A stretch of DNA of 34,911 bases from the IMG/VR virus record IMGVR_UViG_3300032241_000833, positions 1 through 34,911 of that record; one strand, written 5' to 3'. Below the pieces are notes generated by a model, which made no database searches, had not been told where the DNA came from, and was given only the letters and a program-made list of their open reading frames with translations. This document shows positions 14,429 to 23,275 of the stretch, one piece after another. The stretch is from a virus. Numbering within the stretch: the first letter of the stretch is position 1; every line of letters begins with the position of its first letter. A program made the translations under genes and the position numbers.

Positions 14429-14853
14429 TAGATATAGTGTGCAGTGGCGGATTTTTTGTAGCAAAAGATACTAGACGATTTTTATTTTTACTTCGTAATC
14501 AAGGACGTACAGCAGGGTCTTGGGGTATTGTAGGCGGCAAAAAAGAACCATTAGATACAACTCCTTATCAAGCACTAGAACGCGAAATTAGTGAAGAAGT
14601 AGGAAAAACTCCTGCAATTAAAAAAGTTATTCCACTTGAATTATTCACCAGTGAAGACCAGCATTTCTTTTATAATACCTACATATTGCTAGTTGAGAAA
14701 GAGTTTATTCCTACACTCAATGAAGAACACGTGGGTTATGCGTGGTGTGATTATAGTCAATGGCCTAAACCATTACATCAAGGTGTGAAACGTAGTCTTT
14801 CTAATAAGACCAACAGAACTAAAATTGAATTACTTTTAGAGATGTTGTCCTGA
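14425..14853 (+). CDS. Nudix hydrolase
   Basis: A 142-residue Nudix-fold protein, expected to cleave a nucleoside diphosphate derivative; the substrate cannot be read from the sequence. The Nudix box runs from G37/G38 (GGKKEPLD) to REISEEVG at residues 53-60. The two catalytic glutamates and the REx2EExG core are intact. Compared with MutT (GGKIEMGETPEQAVVRELQEEVG), the first part is one residue longer and has Asp where the consensus first Glu would be. I chose ATG 14425 because it overlaps the gp15 stop (ATGA), indicating translational coupling. A TTG at 14410 would lie directly on an AGGAGA and is too close to it. The gene ends exactly where the convergent gene ends (14854). T4 itself carries NudE, but elsewhere in its genome. 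Confidence 0.9.
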   Translation: MIDIVCSGGFFVAKDTRRFLFLLRNQGRTAGSWGIVGGKKEPLDTTPYQALEREISEEVGKTPAIKKVIPLELFTSEDQHFFYNTYILLVEKEFIPTLNEEHVGYAWCDYSQWPKPLHQGVKRSLSNKTNRTKIELLLEMLS

Positions 14854-15186
14854 TTACCAAGGACGTGGTAGATTTGCAACCGTTGGTTGTATCTGTTGTG
14901 CAATTTGATTTGCTAAAATTTGTTTAATTTCTGTTACAGTATCATCGCCTAATGCTGAGGTTACCATTTGCTCTACAGCAGGTTGTGTAAGTTGATTGAA
15001 CGGAATAAAAGTAAGAGGATCAGGTTCGCCTAATCCCACATTACCAAAATATTGAGAACCATGACCGTCTTGGTCAGTGACAGATAGAATGTATTCTACA
15101 TTATAAACAACATTTGTTAAATCATTTAGTGCAGGATGCGCTAAAAATCTGCCAAACTCCCAAGTGTAAGTTAATATTACATCCAT
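14854..15186 (-). CDS. Small tail-region protein, paralogue family member A
   Basis: 110 residues. It starts with 'LTYTWEFGRFLAHP', continues with 'NVVYNVEYILSVTDQDG', and has the family signature 'DPLTFIPFNQLTQPAVEQMV' (about residues 56-75), ending in 'NLPRPW'. The neighbours at 15190 and 15837 share the TYTW / VV...V.W / DP.TF.PY..(L/V/I)T pattern. I associate such 100-140 residue proteins with fibre regions of aquatic T4-like phages, but their role is not known to me. GGTGG eight bases before the ATG could serve as ribosome binding site. It is the last gene of the minus-strand fibre cluster and its stop codon abuts that of the Nudix gene. Confidence 0.75.
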   Translation of the reverse strand: MDVILTYTWEFGRFLAHPALNDLTNVVYNVEYILSVTDQDGHGSQYFGNVGLGEPDPLTFIPFNQLTQPAVEQMVTSALGDDTVTEIKQILANQIAQQIQPTVANLPRPW

Positions 15187-15189
15187 TTA

Positions 15190-15528
15190 TTAACCACCTG
15201 AATTTGTGCCGGTTGATATACCGCCGGTAGGATCTGATGTAAAATGTTGTGTAAATGTATTAGGTATTAATGAACGTTCTACTGCTGGAACATTTACCCA
15301 AACTTTAACCCAATCAATAAGTTGATCTTTAGTAACTGATTCATAAGGAACAAAAGTGTCAGGGTCGAGATTATTAATATTGAGATCTTGAACTCCACTC
15401 ATTGATTTTGTATTTGTACCGTCATCTGCTGTACAAGTCCAAACTACACGACTAACAACATTAGTATTAGTGTTGTATTCAGAAATTACGTCAATAGATT
15501 GAATGTCCCATGTGTAAGTAATAGCCAT
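15190..15528 (-). CDS. Small tail-region protein, paralogue family member B
   Basis: 112 residues: 'AITYTWDIQSIDVI', 'NVVSRVVWTCTADDGT', then the signature 'LDPDTFVPYESVTKDQLIDWV' at about residues 54-74. The C terminus is Gly/Thr/Ser-rich and lacks the 'LPRPW' ending of member A. The closest similarity in the window is to member A and, more weakly, to the protein at 15837-16253. AGGGA lies upstream of the ATG. A late-promoter-like AATAAATA inside an inverted repeat lies 21 bases before the start. The function is unknown. A fibre-associated or decoration protein fits the position, but this is inference. Confidence 0.75.
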   Translation of the reverse strand: MAITYTWDIQSIDVISEYNTNTNVVSRVVWTCTADDGTNTKSMSGVQDLNINNLDPDTFVPYESVTKDQLIDWVKVWVNVPAVERSLIPNTFTQHFTSDPTGGISTGTNSGG

Positions 15529-15539
15529 TTTTGTTCCCT

Positions 15540-15567
15540 GTCAATGTATTATTTATTTCGCATTGAC
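15540..15567 (-). repeat. Inverted repeat around a late-promoter-like box
   Basis: Perfect 7-base arms GTCAATG (15540-15546) and CATTGAC (15561-15567) enclose 14 bases that contain AATAAATA on the minus strand (15550-15557). The box includes the stop codon of the gene at 15553-15786. There is no T run, so a terminator is unlikely; an operator or a promoter-proximal hairpin is possible. Confidence 0.5.
15550..15557 (-). promoter_or_regulatory. Late-promoter-like box AATAAATA before gene 15190-15528
   Basis: AATAAATA on the minus strand, overlapping the TAA stop of the upstream gene. Predicted initiation leaves a leader of about 16 bases containing AGGGA before the ATG at 15528. Confidence 0.45.
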
Positions 15568-15786
15568 GTTAATGCCGTCGGGCCTAACAGTTGCTCCGGG
15601 TTGTTGTGCTGATTGAAGTTGTTGGATCTGTGCAGATGCCTGAGCTCTAACTTTTTCAACTACTGGGGCAGAAGTTTCATAAGGTAATTTTACTAAACCC
15701 ATAATAATAACATTAACTTCGTCAATAGATAAGTTTGTTAAATTAATTGTAGGTTGTTCTTGTCCGTTTGGTTGTGTTGGTTGCAT
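15553..15786 (-). CDS. Small protein of the fibre cluster, unknown function
   Basis: 77 residues. Residues 14-60 (INLTNLSIDEVNVIIMGLVKLPYETSAPVVEKVRAQASAQIQQLQ) form two or three predicted helices with the pattern 'L(S/T)xxEVNxIxxxLxxLPYE', which I recall in short proteins near tail genes of aquatic phages. The rest is Gln/Pro-rich and probably disordered. It has the best expression signals in the window: an exact TATAAATA box (15806-15813) and AGGAG seven bases before the ATG. This suggests a highly expressed late protein despite its size, perhaps a capsid or tail accessory subunit. That role is inference. Confidence 0.75.
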   Translation of the reverse strand: MQPTQPNGQEQPTINLTNLSIDEVNVIIMGLVKLPYETSAPVVEKVRAQASAQIQQLQSAQQPGATVRPDGINVNAK

Positions 15787-15805
15787 AATAATCTCCTAGT
15801 TGAGT

Positions 15806-15813
15806 TATTTATA
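15806..15813 (-). promoter_or_regulatory. Exact T4-type late promoter TATAAATA
   Basis: TATAAATA on the minus strand, identical to the T4 late promoter core, followed by ACTCA and a 14-15 base leader with AGGAG. It drives the 77-residue gene and those after it. It is the reference example for the other, more degenerate boxes in the window. Confidence 0.8.
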
Positions 15814-15836
15814 TAGGTATATAACGGAAGAAAAAA

Positions 15837-16253
15837 TTATGATACAACTACTTGAGTAGAAGTATTCCAAGGAACTGCTTGTGCTCTAACGGTACTAGGC
15901 ATATTTTGTAGTCTCGAGCCTAATGCAACTACAACATCATTAAACCCTGGATCACTTTGAGCCCATGTTAGTCCAATATCTTCAGTAATGTTGTCATAAG
16001 GAATAAAAGTTTCGGGATCAAAAACTCCTGGATACGTTGTCTGATTTCCTGTTAAACTATCTGTATGAATAATGCTACCTAGTTGAAATGGTAGGGTTCC
16101 GCCTGAGTTAACACGATTACCTGTAGAATCTTCTGCTACCAATTTCCAATGAACGTGTGAAATAACGTCTGTCCATGTTCCATGGTTAGTAGTATTAACC
16201 TGAGTAACACTTAGCGTGTATGTAGCAGTTGTAGTTGTAAACACGTATGGCAT
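15837..16253 (-). CDS. Small tail-region protein, paralogue family member C
   Basis: 138 residues, a longer relative of the proteins at 14854 and 15190. It has 'TATYTLSVTQVNTT', 'DVISHVHWKLVAEDSTG', an extra loop of about 25 residues, and the signature 'FDPETFIPYDNITEDIGLTW' (about residues 77-96). The C terminus has 'AVPWNTSTQVVVS'. The ATG overlaps the TAA of the large fibre gene by one base (TAATG), so it is translationally coupled to that fibre. This favours a role in fibre assembly or attachment, as small chaperones often follow fibre genes in T4-like phages. The sequence does not resemble known T4 chaperones gp38 or gp57A. Confidence 0.75.
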   Translation of the reverse strand: MPYVFTTTTATYTLSVTQVNTTNHGTWTDVISHVHWKLVAEDSTGNRVNSGGTLPFQLGSIIHTDSLTGNQTTYPGVFDPETFIPYDNITEDIGLTWAQSDPGFNDVVVALGSRLQNMPSTVRAQAVPWNTSTQVVVS

Positions 16254-19200
16254 TATTTTTTACCTTTTAAATCTTCAATTTCTTTCTTTAACAATTCTAT
16301 CTGTTCTTTTTGTGCCATGATTAAATCATGAACATCTTTAAATGATTCAATAAACAATCCAGAGAAGTTACCATAACTTACTCCATACTCGTCTTTATCT
16401 TTGTTGTATGTAACAACTTCAGGAACGATTGGTTCTACTTCTTGAGCAATTACACCTAGATATTGTTGAGATGGATCCCAATTATTTTCATAATCATTAT
16501 CAATTGGGTTTTCTATACGTTTGTAGTAAACACCTCTAAGTTGTAAAACTTTATTTAATGCGTTATCAACTGTGATAATATCTTTCTTCTTCCTACGATC
16601 GGAATAAGCATAAACTTCAGACGTAGCGTATAGTGTACCAGCAACATAATGACTACCATTGGTGTATGCACGATAACTTGAACTTGTTCCAGATCCTCCA
16701 ATACCTAAAGATTGATTACCTCTACTCCAATAAAAATGCCAACCAGTAGACGTATCATAATCTCCACCATTGCCGCCAGTATCAAACATAGCACCCACTG
16801 TGTTACTAGCACTTAGATAATTAATGCCTGTGTAACTATTTCTATATCCTTGTAGGTCAAATCCACCATATGTATAATCATAGTTTGGATACCAATAAGG
16901 AACACCGCTATATGAACTAATAGAGAATCCTGGCCAATATAATCCATAGTTACCGTTAAATGCTAGCCATGTGTTAACTTGATAATAACTGTTACCCGCT
17001 TGGCTTAATACACGTGAACCCGAGTCATATAATGCTCCAGCATACAAACTTTGATTACCATTAGTACCAGTACCAACAATAACTGAACTTTGTGCAGTTG
17101 CTTGTAACGTTAATGAACCAGACGCAGAACTAACATCAGTAAATTTACCTATTGATCCTAAAATACCGTATGTACTACCACCATTAGAATAGAAGTTAGT
17201 TGCCCAAGAGTTAGCAGATAATATATCTGCGTTACCAGAACCGGCACTATTCAAAACTGTTAGTCTACTGCTTGTATCTATACTTAATTGTACGGCGTAG
17301 GTTGTTGCCCATTGCAATGCTAATCTTGGAGCAATAGATCCTGTGCTACCATTTAAACTATATTCGCGTAATTTTAGTGAAGCATACTGATAACTTGTAT
17401 TACTTGTATTACTTGCTAATGCCCAATCACCTGCGGTATAGTTAGCAATATAACCAGGACCGTTAGTTAACTGATTTAAGTTAGTTAAGTTACCGCTATC
17501 CCAAACTGTGTAACCACTGCGCTGTAATACTGCATTAAAGTAAAAGTAAGGTCTATCAGTATAGATATGTGCATAACTTGTGTTAGCAGGACCAATTGTA
17601 ATATAACCGTTTGATGTTGAGTTTGTGATACCCCATGTGTTAGTAGTACCTGCTACCCATGTACCCGCATTTGAACTTTGATCAAATCTAATACCATAAC
17701 CTGCGGTTGAATTAACGTGGAAGTTGGTATCACCACGTGCTGAATATAAATTCATGCCACTACCATTACCTGTAGCAAATGATCCACCACAAGTCCATGT
17801 TGTGTTAGTATATCCAGAAGGAACACTTCCAGCAGTTGTACTAGAAATTACAGTGGCATTACGTGCATCTTCTAAACTATAATAGAATGTGGCAGGAGTA
17901 GCACCTAGATATGGTATATATACTTCTAAGTATTGAGGATCGTAAGTAGTTTTTGTTAAAACTCGAACTTGAGTAATTGCGTTACCTGAATAACTAGATC
18001 CTGCAACTTGTGTAAATGTCAGTCCGTTGACATCATTGTATGCCCCAGCAATAATAAATTCTTGAGTACTATGTGGTCCACTGCTTGTACCGTCTTGTAT
18101 CAATACACGAGCATAAAATTGTGCGCCGCCTAAATTAGCAATACGATACCAACCTACAGAACTAGTAACAATAGTGCTATTTTGTGTACCTTGATAGTTT
18201 GTAGGAATAGTTATATAAGTTGTACTTCCGCCTGTAATTGAACTTGCAGATAAATTGTATGTATTATAAAACTCACCAGTGGATGCAGAATAACTGCTTG
18301 TTATACCTGTAAACGCTTTACCATTACCGTAAATATTGAACTGATAAGTAGTGCCATCATAAACTGTAAAGGCTTTACTAGCACCTGTTGCAACCTTAAT
18401 TAATTGACCGTTATCATTACCTGACTTATCAATGTATAAACCATAGTAACCGCTTGCACTCTGGTCTACAATCATTACAGTAGCGTTTGTACTACCAACT
18501 GTATACGGATTAGTTAGATAATAGAATATGTTTCCACCACCAGTTGTACCGCCACCAATTATACCTTTATTCGATGTAATAGTACCAGCAGGGGCAGTAA
18601 CTGCACCACCAAACTGTGCGGCATTGTTTGTAAGATCAATCTGTAAAGGCCAGTAACTATTATATTGAGTTAATGTTAAACTGTTGTTAGTCTGCGATGC
18701 TTCAATATAAAATTTGTTGCCTGAAGATACTAGAGCGGCAGTATAACCGCCAGTTGGTTCTAAGTATAAAGTAGGAGCGGCATTATTAATAACAATATTG
18801 CCACTGAATGTTGGGCTTGATCCAGTAACATATCCAGGACCATTAGTCAACTGGCTTAGGTTAGTTAAGTTTACACTACCCCAAACATTACCTGCTACTA
18901 AAGTGTTTAACACTCCACTAGCGTTTAAACTCATTAATAGTGTGTTAACAGATCCGTTGATTTGTCTCCACTTAAACGTACCACCGTTATCAAAGAACAA
19001 TGTACCGTCTTGTGCTACAGAAGTTGTAATACCGTCTGCTGATGTAATATCACCACGGAACATAATACCGTGATAGTTATCATACGAACCAATTCTACCT
19101 GATCCTGCACTGTTCCAGTTATTCAGATATAACGTTGTATTAGTACCACCGAATTGCGAGTTACCAGAAACATCAAGATAATAACCGGGAGATTTCTGAT

Positions 19201-22200
19201 TAATACCTACGTATCCGTTAATTGGATCGATAGTCATGCGTTCTAAAGGTATATCATTTCCTGATCCGCTACTACCTGTGCCGGGCTTAGTAGCAAAAAC
19301 TAGATAATCACGTTCAGATCCAGAAAAATCATAACTTCTTGTTCCAATCCATGCCTGAGGCGCCGCATTGTAACTGGTGTTATCACCGTTTAAAGTACCG
19401 CCTGAGTAGTTAAGCAAGTGGTTAAATGCAATACCGCCGTAGTAACTATTTGCAGTTGTTGATCTAGATTGTGCCGGACCAACTTGCATTGCGTATGTAC
19501 CTGAGTTAATCGTACTAGCACCTGAATTTCCAGAAGCAACCATGTGGCTACCACCGCGGAAATCAATTGGCGCAGTATAGTAAGCGGTAACAAAACTCAG
19601 ATTGTTACTTAGTTGGCTTAAGTTTGTAAGATTATAATTATTCCATGCTTTAGCCGCTGTCACTGGACCAGTTTCAATTGTAGGTAATGAAGTTACAAAA
19701 CTAATACCCCAGTTATTGATCCAAGAAGCAAAAGCGTAATTACTATAACCTGCATAAAATTCTGTAACAAATACCTGAGGGTAATTCCATACCGTGCTCA
19801 CTTCACCAATTGTAATACAGTTGTAAGTACCGTCATTACCCCAACGAATATTAATATCGCCGCCACCGTGGGTGCTTTGTGTAGCAAATACATTTAGCCA
19901 ACCACCCGCCGCAAGATTATATCCGCCTACTTCTATTGATCTACTTGTACCTGCGGTTGTTCCGTTGTATTCGTAGATTTTAATAACCATGTACATCATT
20001 GTACTGGTTCTGTACTGAGGTAATCTAATCTTAATAGCACCAGTAACTGTAGATAATTGTGTTACATAAGCACCACCACCTGGGAAGTTTTCGCGTAAAC
20101 CTGCAGAGTTTTCACCAATACCGCCACTAGTATCTAGTACGTTTAAGAATGATACAGACGAACCACTACTTACATAAGAAGTACCTGTGTTTTGTAATTG
20201 ACTTAAACTGGTTAAGTTACCAGAGTGATAAATTTGATAACCACCATAGTAAGGTTGATAACCAAATGTAAATCTACCTGTTGTAGCACTAACATCAAAT
20301 GCCGCATCTGGGCGAGCGGCAGTACTGCCTGTAAATCCTGATTTTAATAAAGCAAAGGAATCGTTATATGTAGGAGTATTTAATTTACCAATAAACCAAG
20401 CAGTTGTACTACCAGTTGTTAAGGGGAATACAACACCGGCATAACTATTACCAAAGTTAGGATTAATTCTTAAACCTTCAGTAAATGTTGTTGCTGTGCT
20501 AGAAGCAAGATTTGTATTAATTGTTAAGCCAGGATTACCAGCAGTAAGACCTGCTATTGTACTGCCCGAAGGTTGGAATGTTCCGTAATTGGTGATTGTA
20601 CCGCCGCTACCAGACCAACTTGTACCATTACCTAAATATATTGTTCCATTCTGTCCTTGAATAGTACCAGGATTATTAGCACCTGAACTATCTTGGTTAC
20701 CAATTAAGAATGTCTGTACACCGGTGTTATTTGTTAAGCGTAGATAATTTGTAATCTGTGCCGCCCCAGCAACATCTAATGGATATGTAGGAGTTGAATT
20801 AGAATTAACTTTAACGTAACCACCACCGCCTGCAAGAAGAACGTTACCCGGGTTATATTGATTAAGAGATACTACCGCAGTACTACTTGACGAGTCAATT
20901 ACAATATCGCCTTGCCCATAACCTTTGATATTAGCAGTTCCAGCCGCACGATCTAATTGTAGATAATCACTGCGTAAATCAGTTAAGTCATATATAGCGG
21001 CAGATGCCAAATACCAGTTAACAGGTGATCCTGAACTTGGAGTTGGACTACCGCTCAAAGAATAAAAGTGAGTCGTACTAAATGTGCCGGTACTTCCAGC
21101 AATAACAGCATAACTATATTCTTCCCATTTACCTGTACCTACATTATTTGTTAACCAATATCCAGTACCATCACTTCCTGTCGGATTACCACCAAAGTTT
21201 AATGTATATCCTGTAGGAATATAAGCACGGAATACACTGACTAAAATAGCATTTGCACGAGATTGTACACCATAATAGAAACCACCAAAGTTAGGACTTG
21301 CTGTATTAGCAGTATGTTTGATGTTTAATATATAACCTGATGTAGTTGGCGCTGTATTAATAGGATAAGAAGTGCTTGTAGTAAGAACTCTTGTTATTGT
21401 TACGGAACCAGATGCAAGATTATCATACACCTGAATACCATTTGTTGTGCTAACAAAAGTTTCATCAGGGAAGTTGATATTTTTACGACCGTGTCTTGCT
21501 GATGCAAAACTGATAGTAGGAGCGCCTGCATAACCTGCATCACCTGAAGTATACCAGTTTAATTTGTTATTAAACTTTAATCCACCGGCAGTATTTCCAA
21601 TGTTGACGTTTGTGCCATCATATGTAAATCCACTCGAACCAGCAAAACTGTTGCCACTGTCTTTGTAAATTACCTGATTAGCGGCACCTGCACCAATACC
21701 AGATCCTTGTTGTCCAGTAGCACCAATTTCGCCCATTGGACCAAATGCTACGTTGGTTAACGATGTGTTTGTTTCAAAAAATGATGAATCAAGATATAAT
21801 GGCGTAGATATTGAACGTGCTGTGGTTCTTAATAAGGTACCATTTTGCCAGTATCTAACATTGCCACCATCGTATGTAATAGAAAGTACATCATTAATTG
21901 TATATCCGCCGGCAGTATAAACTGATGCGCCACTTTCGTAAATTACAATAGATCCTGCATCAAAATAAATTGCGTAATCAATACTAGAATATGATGCATC
22001 TGTTGCAGGGTCTGAATTGAGACCAAACATAACACGATTAGCGGTAGAAGCACTTGATGCAGAAGCATAAACACCGCGCACATAGCCTTGTAAAGAATAA
22101 ACTTGTCCGTCCCAAGTGTTAGTGTTTCCCGAACTCTTTGTGAATGTACTGTTATTAGTTGTAGAAACACCACCGGTCATTACAGGCGTCCATTCATATG

Positions 22201-23233
22201 TTCCTGCAATACCCGTAGCGCCTGTGGCACCCGTAGCACCAGTTGCTCCACCAACACCGCTTGGTCCTGTAGCACCAGTTGCTCCACCTAAACCAGTGGC
22301 ACCAGTTGCTCCTGTGGCACCAGTATAACCTGTAGCACCTGTAACTCCGTTAACACCACTCGACCCTGCACTTCCTGTGGCGCCTGTCGGTCCAGTAGCA
22401 CCTGTAGCACCAGCATTTCCTGTCGGTCCAGTAGCACCTGTAGCACCAGTTGAACCAACAGTACCTTGTGTACCTGCCGCCCCTGTAGCACCTTGATATC
22501 CACTTGCACCAGTAGCACCAATATTGCCTGATACTGCAAAATACCAGTTTGTATATGGACCAGAACCGTTTGTCCCACCTATACTATCTACATTAACAGT
22601 AATGTTTAACCCACTTATATTAGAAATAACACCTTCTAAATAATTTGTAGGAATAACAGGGTAAATTACACGAACACGCTGTCCAACTACATAAGCGTTT
22701 GCAACATTAACTGTCCAAGTTAAACTTCCTGTTTGTAGTAAATTGCTTGAAACTGAAGTTACATAATATCCTAAACCAGTAGCACCAGTAGCACCTGCAC
22801 TACCTGCCGAACCAGCGGCACCTGTTGCACCAGTAGCACCTATAGGACCTGTACTTCCTGTGGCTCCAGTTGCACCTGTAGCACCTTGTGGTCCTGTGGC
22901 TCCTGTAGCACCTTGATATCCACTTGTACCACTCTGTCCTGTAGCACCAGTCGAACCGTATTGTCCTGTAGCGCCTGTGGCGCCAGTTGATCCCGCAGGT
23001 CCTGTAGAACCTGTGGCTCCAGTAGCACCTTGTGGACCAGTAGCACCAGTAGCACCTTGTGGGCCTGTAGCACCACTATTTGAAGGTATGAAACTTAAAA
23101 CACCTGTGCCATCTGTGGACATAACGTATCCACTGGATCCAGCATTTTGTGGTAAGGTTAAAGTAACCGTACCTGTTGTAGGCGATTTAAGTGTTATTTG
23201 ACCTTGTTGACTGGTATCTAAATTGATTGACAT
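16253..23233 (-). CDS. Giant collagen-like tail fibre with C-terminal S74 self-cleaving chaperone
   Basis: 2326 residues. Residues 1-53 are a short N-terminal beta region. Residues 54-154 and 237-345 are collagen-like Gly-x-y repeats, mostly GAT/GPQ/GST triplets. Residues 155-236 between them form a beta module ('VGQRVRV', '[19 protein letters not shown]') common in phage fibres. Residues 346-495 resemble a lectin-like beta sandwich ('[22 protein letters not shown]'). The long middle contains four copies of an NLTNLSQL motif. Residues 2211-2326 are an intramolecular chaperone of peptidase family S74: SDRRKKKDI with Ser2211 and Lys2216 as the likely catalytic dyad, '[17 protein letters not shown]', and a final coiled coil. 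This domain would guide trimerisation and then cut itself off before Ser2211. The gene is preceded by AATAAATA; no clear Shine-Dalgarno sequence. It is coupled to the gene at 15837. Confidence 0.92.
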   Translation of the reverse strand: MSINLDTSQQGQITLKSPTTGTVTLTLPQNAGSSGYVMSTDGTGVLSFIPSNSGATGPQGATGATGPQGATGATGSTGPAGSTGATGATGQYGSTGATGQSGTSGYQGATGATGPQGATGATGATGSTGPIGATGATGAAGSAGSAGATGATGLGYYVTSVSSNLLQTGSLTWTVNVANAYVVGQRVRVIYPVIPTNYLEGVISNISGLNITVNVDSIGGTNGSGPYTNWYFAVSGNIGATGASGYQGATGAAGTQGTVGSTGATGATGPTGNAGATGATGPTGATGSAGSSGVNGVTGATGYTGATGATGATGLGGATGATGPSGVGGATGATGATGATGIAGTYEWTPVMTGGVSTTNNSTFTKSSGNTNTWDGQVYSLQGYVRGVYASASSASTANRVMFGLNSDPATDASYSSIDYAIYFDAGSIVIYESGASVYTAGGYTINDVLSITYDGGNVRYWQNGTLLRTTARSISTPLYLDSSFFETNTSLTNVAFGPMGEIGATGQQGSGIGAGAANQVIYKDSGNSFAGSSGFTYDGTNVNIGNTAGGLKFNNKLNWYTSGDAGYAGAPTISFASARHGRKNINFPDETFVSTTNGIQVYDNLASGSVTITRVLTTSTSYPINTAPTTSGYILNIKHTANTASPNFGGFYYGVQSRANAILVSVFRAYIPTGYTLNFGGNPTGSDGTGYWLTNNVGTGKWEEYSYAVIAGSTGTFSTTHFYSLSGSPTPSSGSPVNWYLASAAIYDLTDLRSDYLQLDRAAGTANIKGYGQGDIVIDSSSSTAVVSLNQYNPGNVLLAGGGGYVKVNSNSTPTYPLDVAGAAQITNYLRLTNNTGVQTFLIGNQDSSGANNPGTIQGQNGTIYLGNGTSWSGSGGTITNYGTFQPSGSTIAGLTAGNPGLTINTNLASSTATTFTEGLRINPNFGNSYAGVVFPLTTGSTTAWFIGKLNTPTYNDSFALLKSGFTGSTAARPDAAFDVSATTGRFTFGYQPYYGGYQIYHSGNLTSLSQLQNTGTSYVSSGSSVSFLNVLDTSGGIGENSAGLRENFPGGGAYVTQLSTVTGAIKIRLPQYRTSTMMYMVIKIYEYNGTTAGTSRSIEVGGYNLAAGGWLNVFATQSTHGGGDINIRWGNDGTYNCITIGEVSTVWNYPQVFVTEFYAGYSNYAFASWINNWGISFVTSLPTIETGPVTAAKAWNNYNLTNLSQLSNNLSFVTAYYTAPIDFRGGSHMVASGNSGASTINSGTYAMQVGPAQSRSTTANSYYGGIAFNHLLNYSGGTLNGDNTSYNAAPQAWIGTRSYDFSGSERDYLVFATKPGTGSSGSGNDIPLERMTIDPINGYVGINQKSPGYYLDVSGNSQFGGTNTTLYLNNWNSAGSGRIGSYDNYHGIMFRGDITSADGITTSVAQDGTLFFDNGGTFKWRQINGSVNTLLMSLNASGVLNTLVAGNVWGSVNLTNLSQLTNGPGYVTGSSPTFSGNIVINNAAPTLYLEPTGGYTAALVSSGNKFYIEASQTNNSLTLTQYNSYWPLQIDLTNNAAQFGGAVTAPAGTITSNKGIIGGGTTGGGNIFYYLTNPYTVGSTNATVMIVDQSASGYYGLYIDKSGNDNGQLIKVATGASKAFTVYDGTTYQFNIYGNGKAFTGITSSYSASTGEFYNTYNLSASSITGGSTTYITIPTNYQGTQNSTIVTSSVGWYRIANLGGAQFYARVLIQDGTSSGPHSTQEFIIAGAYNDVNGLTFTQVAGSSYSGNAITQVRVLTKTTYDPQYLEVYIPYLGATPATFYYSLEDARNATVISSTTAGSVPSGYTNTTWTCGGSFATGNGSGMNLYSARGDTNFHVNSTAGYGIRFDQSSNAGTWVAGTTNTWGITNSTSNGYITIGPANTSYAHIYTDRPYFYFNAVLQRSGYTVWDSGNLTNLNQLTNGPGYIANYTAGDWALASNTSNTSYQYASLKLREYSLNGSTGSIAPRLALQWATTYAVQLSIDTSSRLTVLNSAGSGNADILSANSWATNFYSNGGSTYGILGSIGKFTDVSSASGSLTLQATAQSSVIVGTGTNGNQSLYAGALYDSGSRVLSQAGNSYYQVNTWLAFNGNYGLYWPGFSISSYSGVPYWYPNYDYTYGGFDLQGYRNSYTGINYLSASNTVGAMFDTGGNGGDYDTSTGWHFYWSRGNQSLGIGGSGTSSSYRAYTNGSHYVAGTLYATSEVYAYSDRRKKKDIITVDNALNKVLQLRGVYYKRIENPIDNDYENNWDPSQQYLGVIAQEVEPIVPEVVTYNKDKDEYGVSYGNFSGLFIESFKDVHDLIMAQKEQIELLKKEIEDLKGKK
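16256..16603 (-). other. Peptidase S74 intramolecular chaperone domain with Ser/Lys dyad
   Basis: Encodes the last 116 residues of the fibre. Ser in 'YSDRRKK' and the Lys five residues later match the Ser-Lys spacing in MYRF and in phage endosialidase-type chaperone domains. The following AQEVEP-x-x-PEVV segment and terminal heptads are typical. Autocleavage is expected from the family. Confidence 0.88.
22199..22525 (-). repeat. Collagen-like segment 2 of the fibre (Gly-x-y triplets)
   Basis: Encodes residues 237-345. A run of 9-base units gives GATGATG, GPTG and GSAG triplets. The near-repetitive DNA leaves long open frames on the opposite strand, which are by-products and not genes. Confidence 0.9.
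22772..23074 (-). repeat. Collagen-like segment 1 of the fibre (Gly-x-y triplets)
   Basis: Encodes residues 54-154, with recurring [13 protein letters not shown] and GSTGATG units. [11 protein letters not shown]-type unit recurs in segment 2 (residues 245-251), so the two segments share sequence. Confidence 0.9.
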
Positions 23234-23254
23234 ATTCTACGACTTATAATCCAA

Positions 23255-23262
23255 TATTTATT
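23255..23262 (-). promoter_or_regulatory. Late-promoter-like box AATAAATA for the collagen-like fibre
   Basis: AATAAATA on the minus strand, followed by TTGGA and a predicted 16-base leader without a recognisable Shine-Dalgarno sequence. It lies in the 42-base gap between two fibre genes. Confidence 0.5.
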
Positions 23263-23275
23263 CTAACAAAATTCA

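Noticed and set aside
15810-15826. Palindrome-like TATATAGGTATATA considered as an operator
   Set aside because: It is simple AT-rich sequence beside the TATAAATA promoter, imperfect and short; chance is a sufficient explanation.
21943-23201. Several open frames on both strands across the collagen-like blocks (Pro/Val/Ala-rich or Leu/Gln-rich)
   Set aside because: They mirror the GAT/GPQ triplet repeats in other frames, lack ribosome binding sites and have no domain content. The S74 fibre frame explains the DNA.
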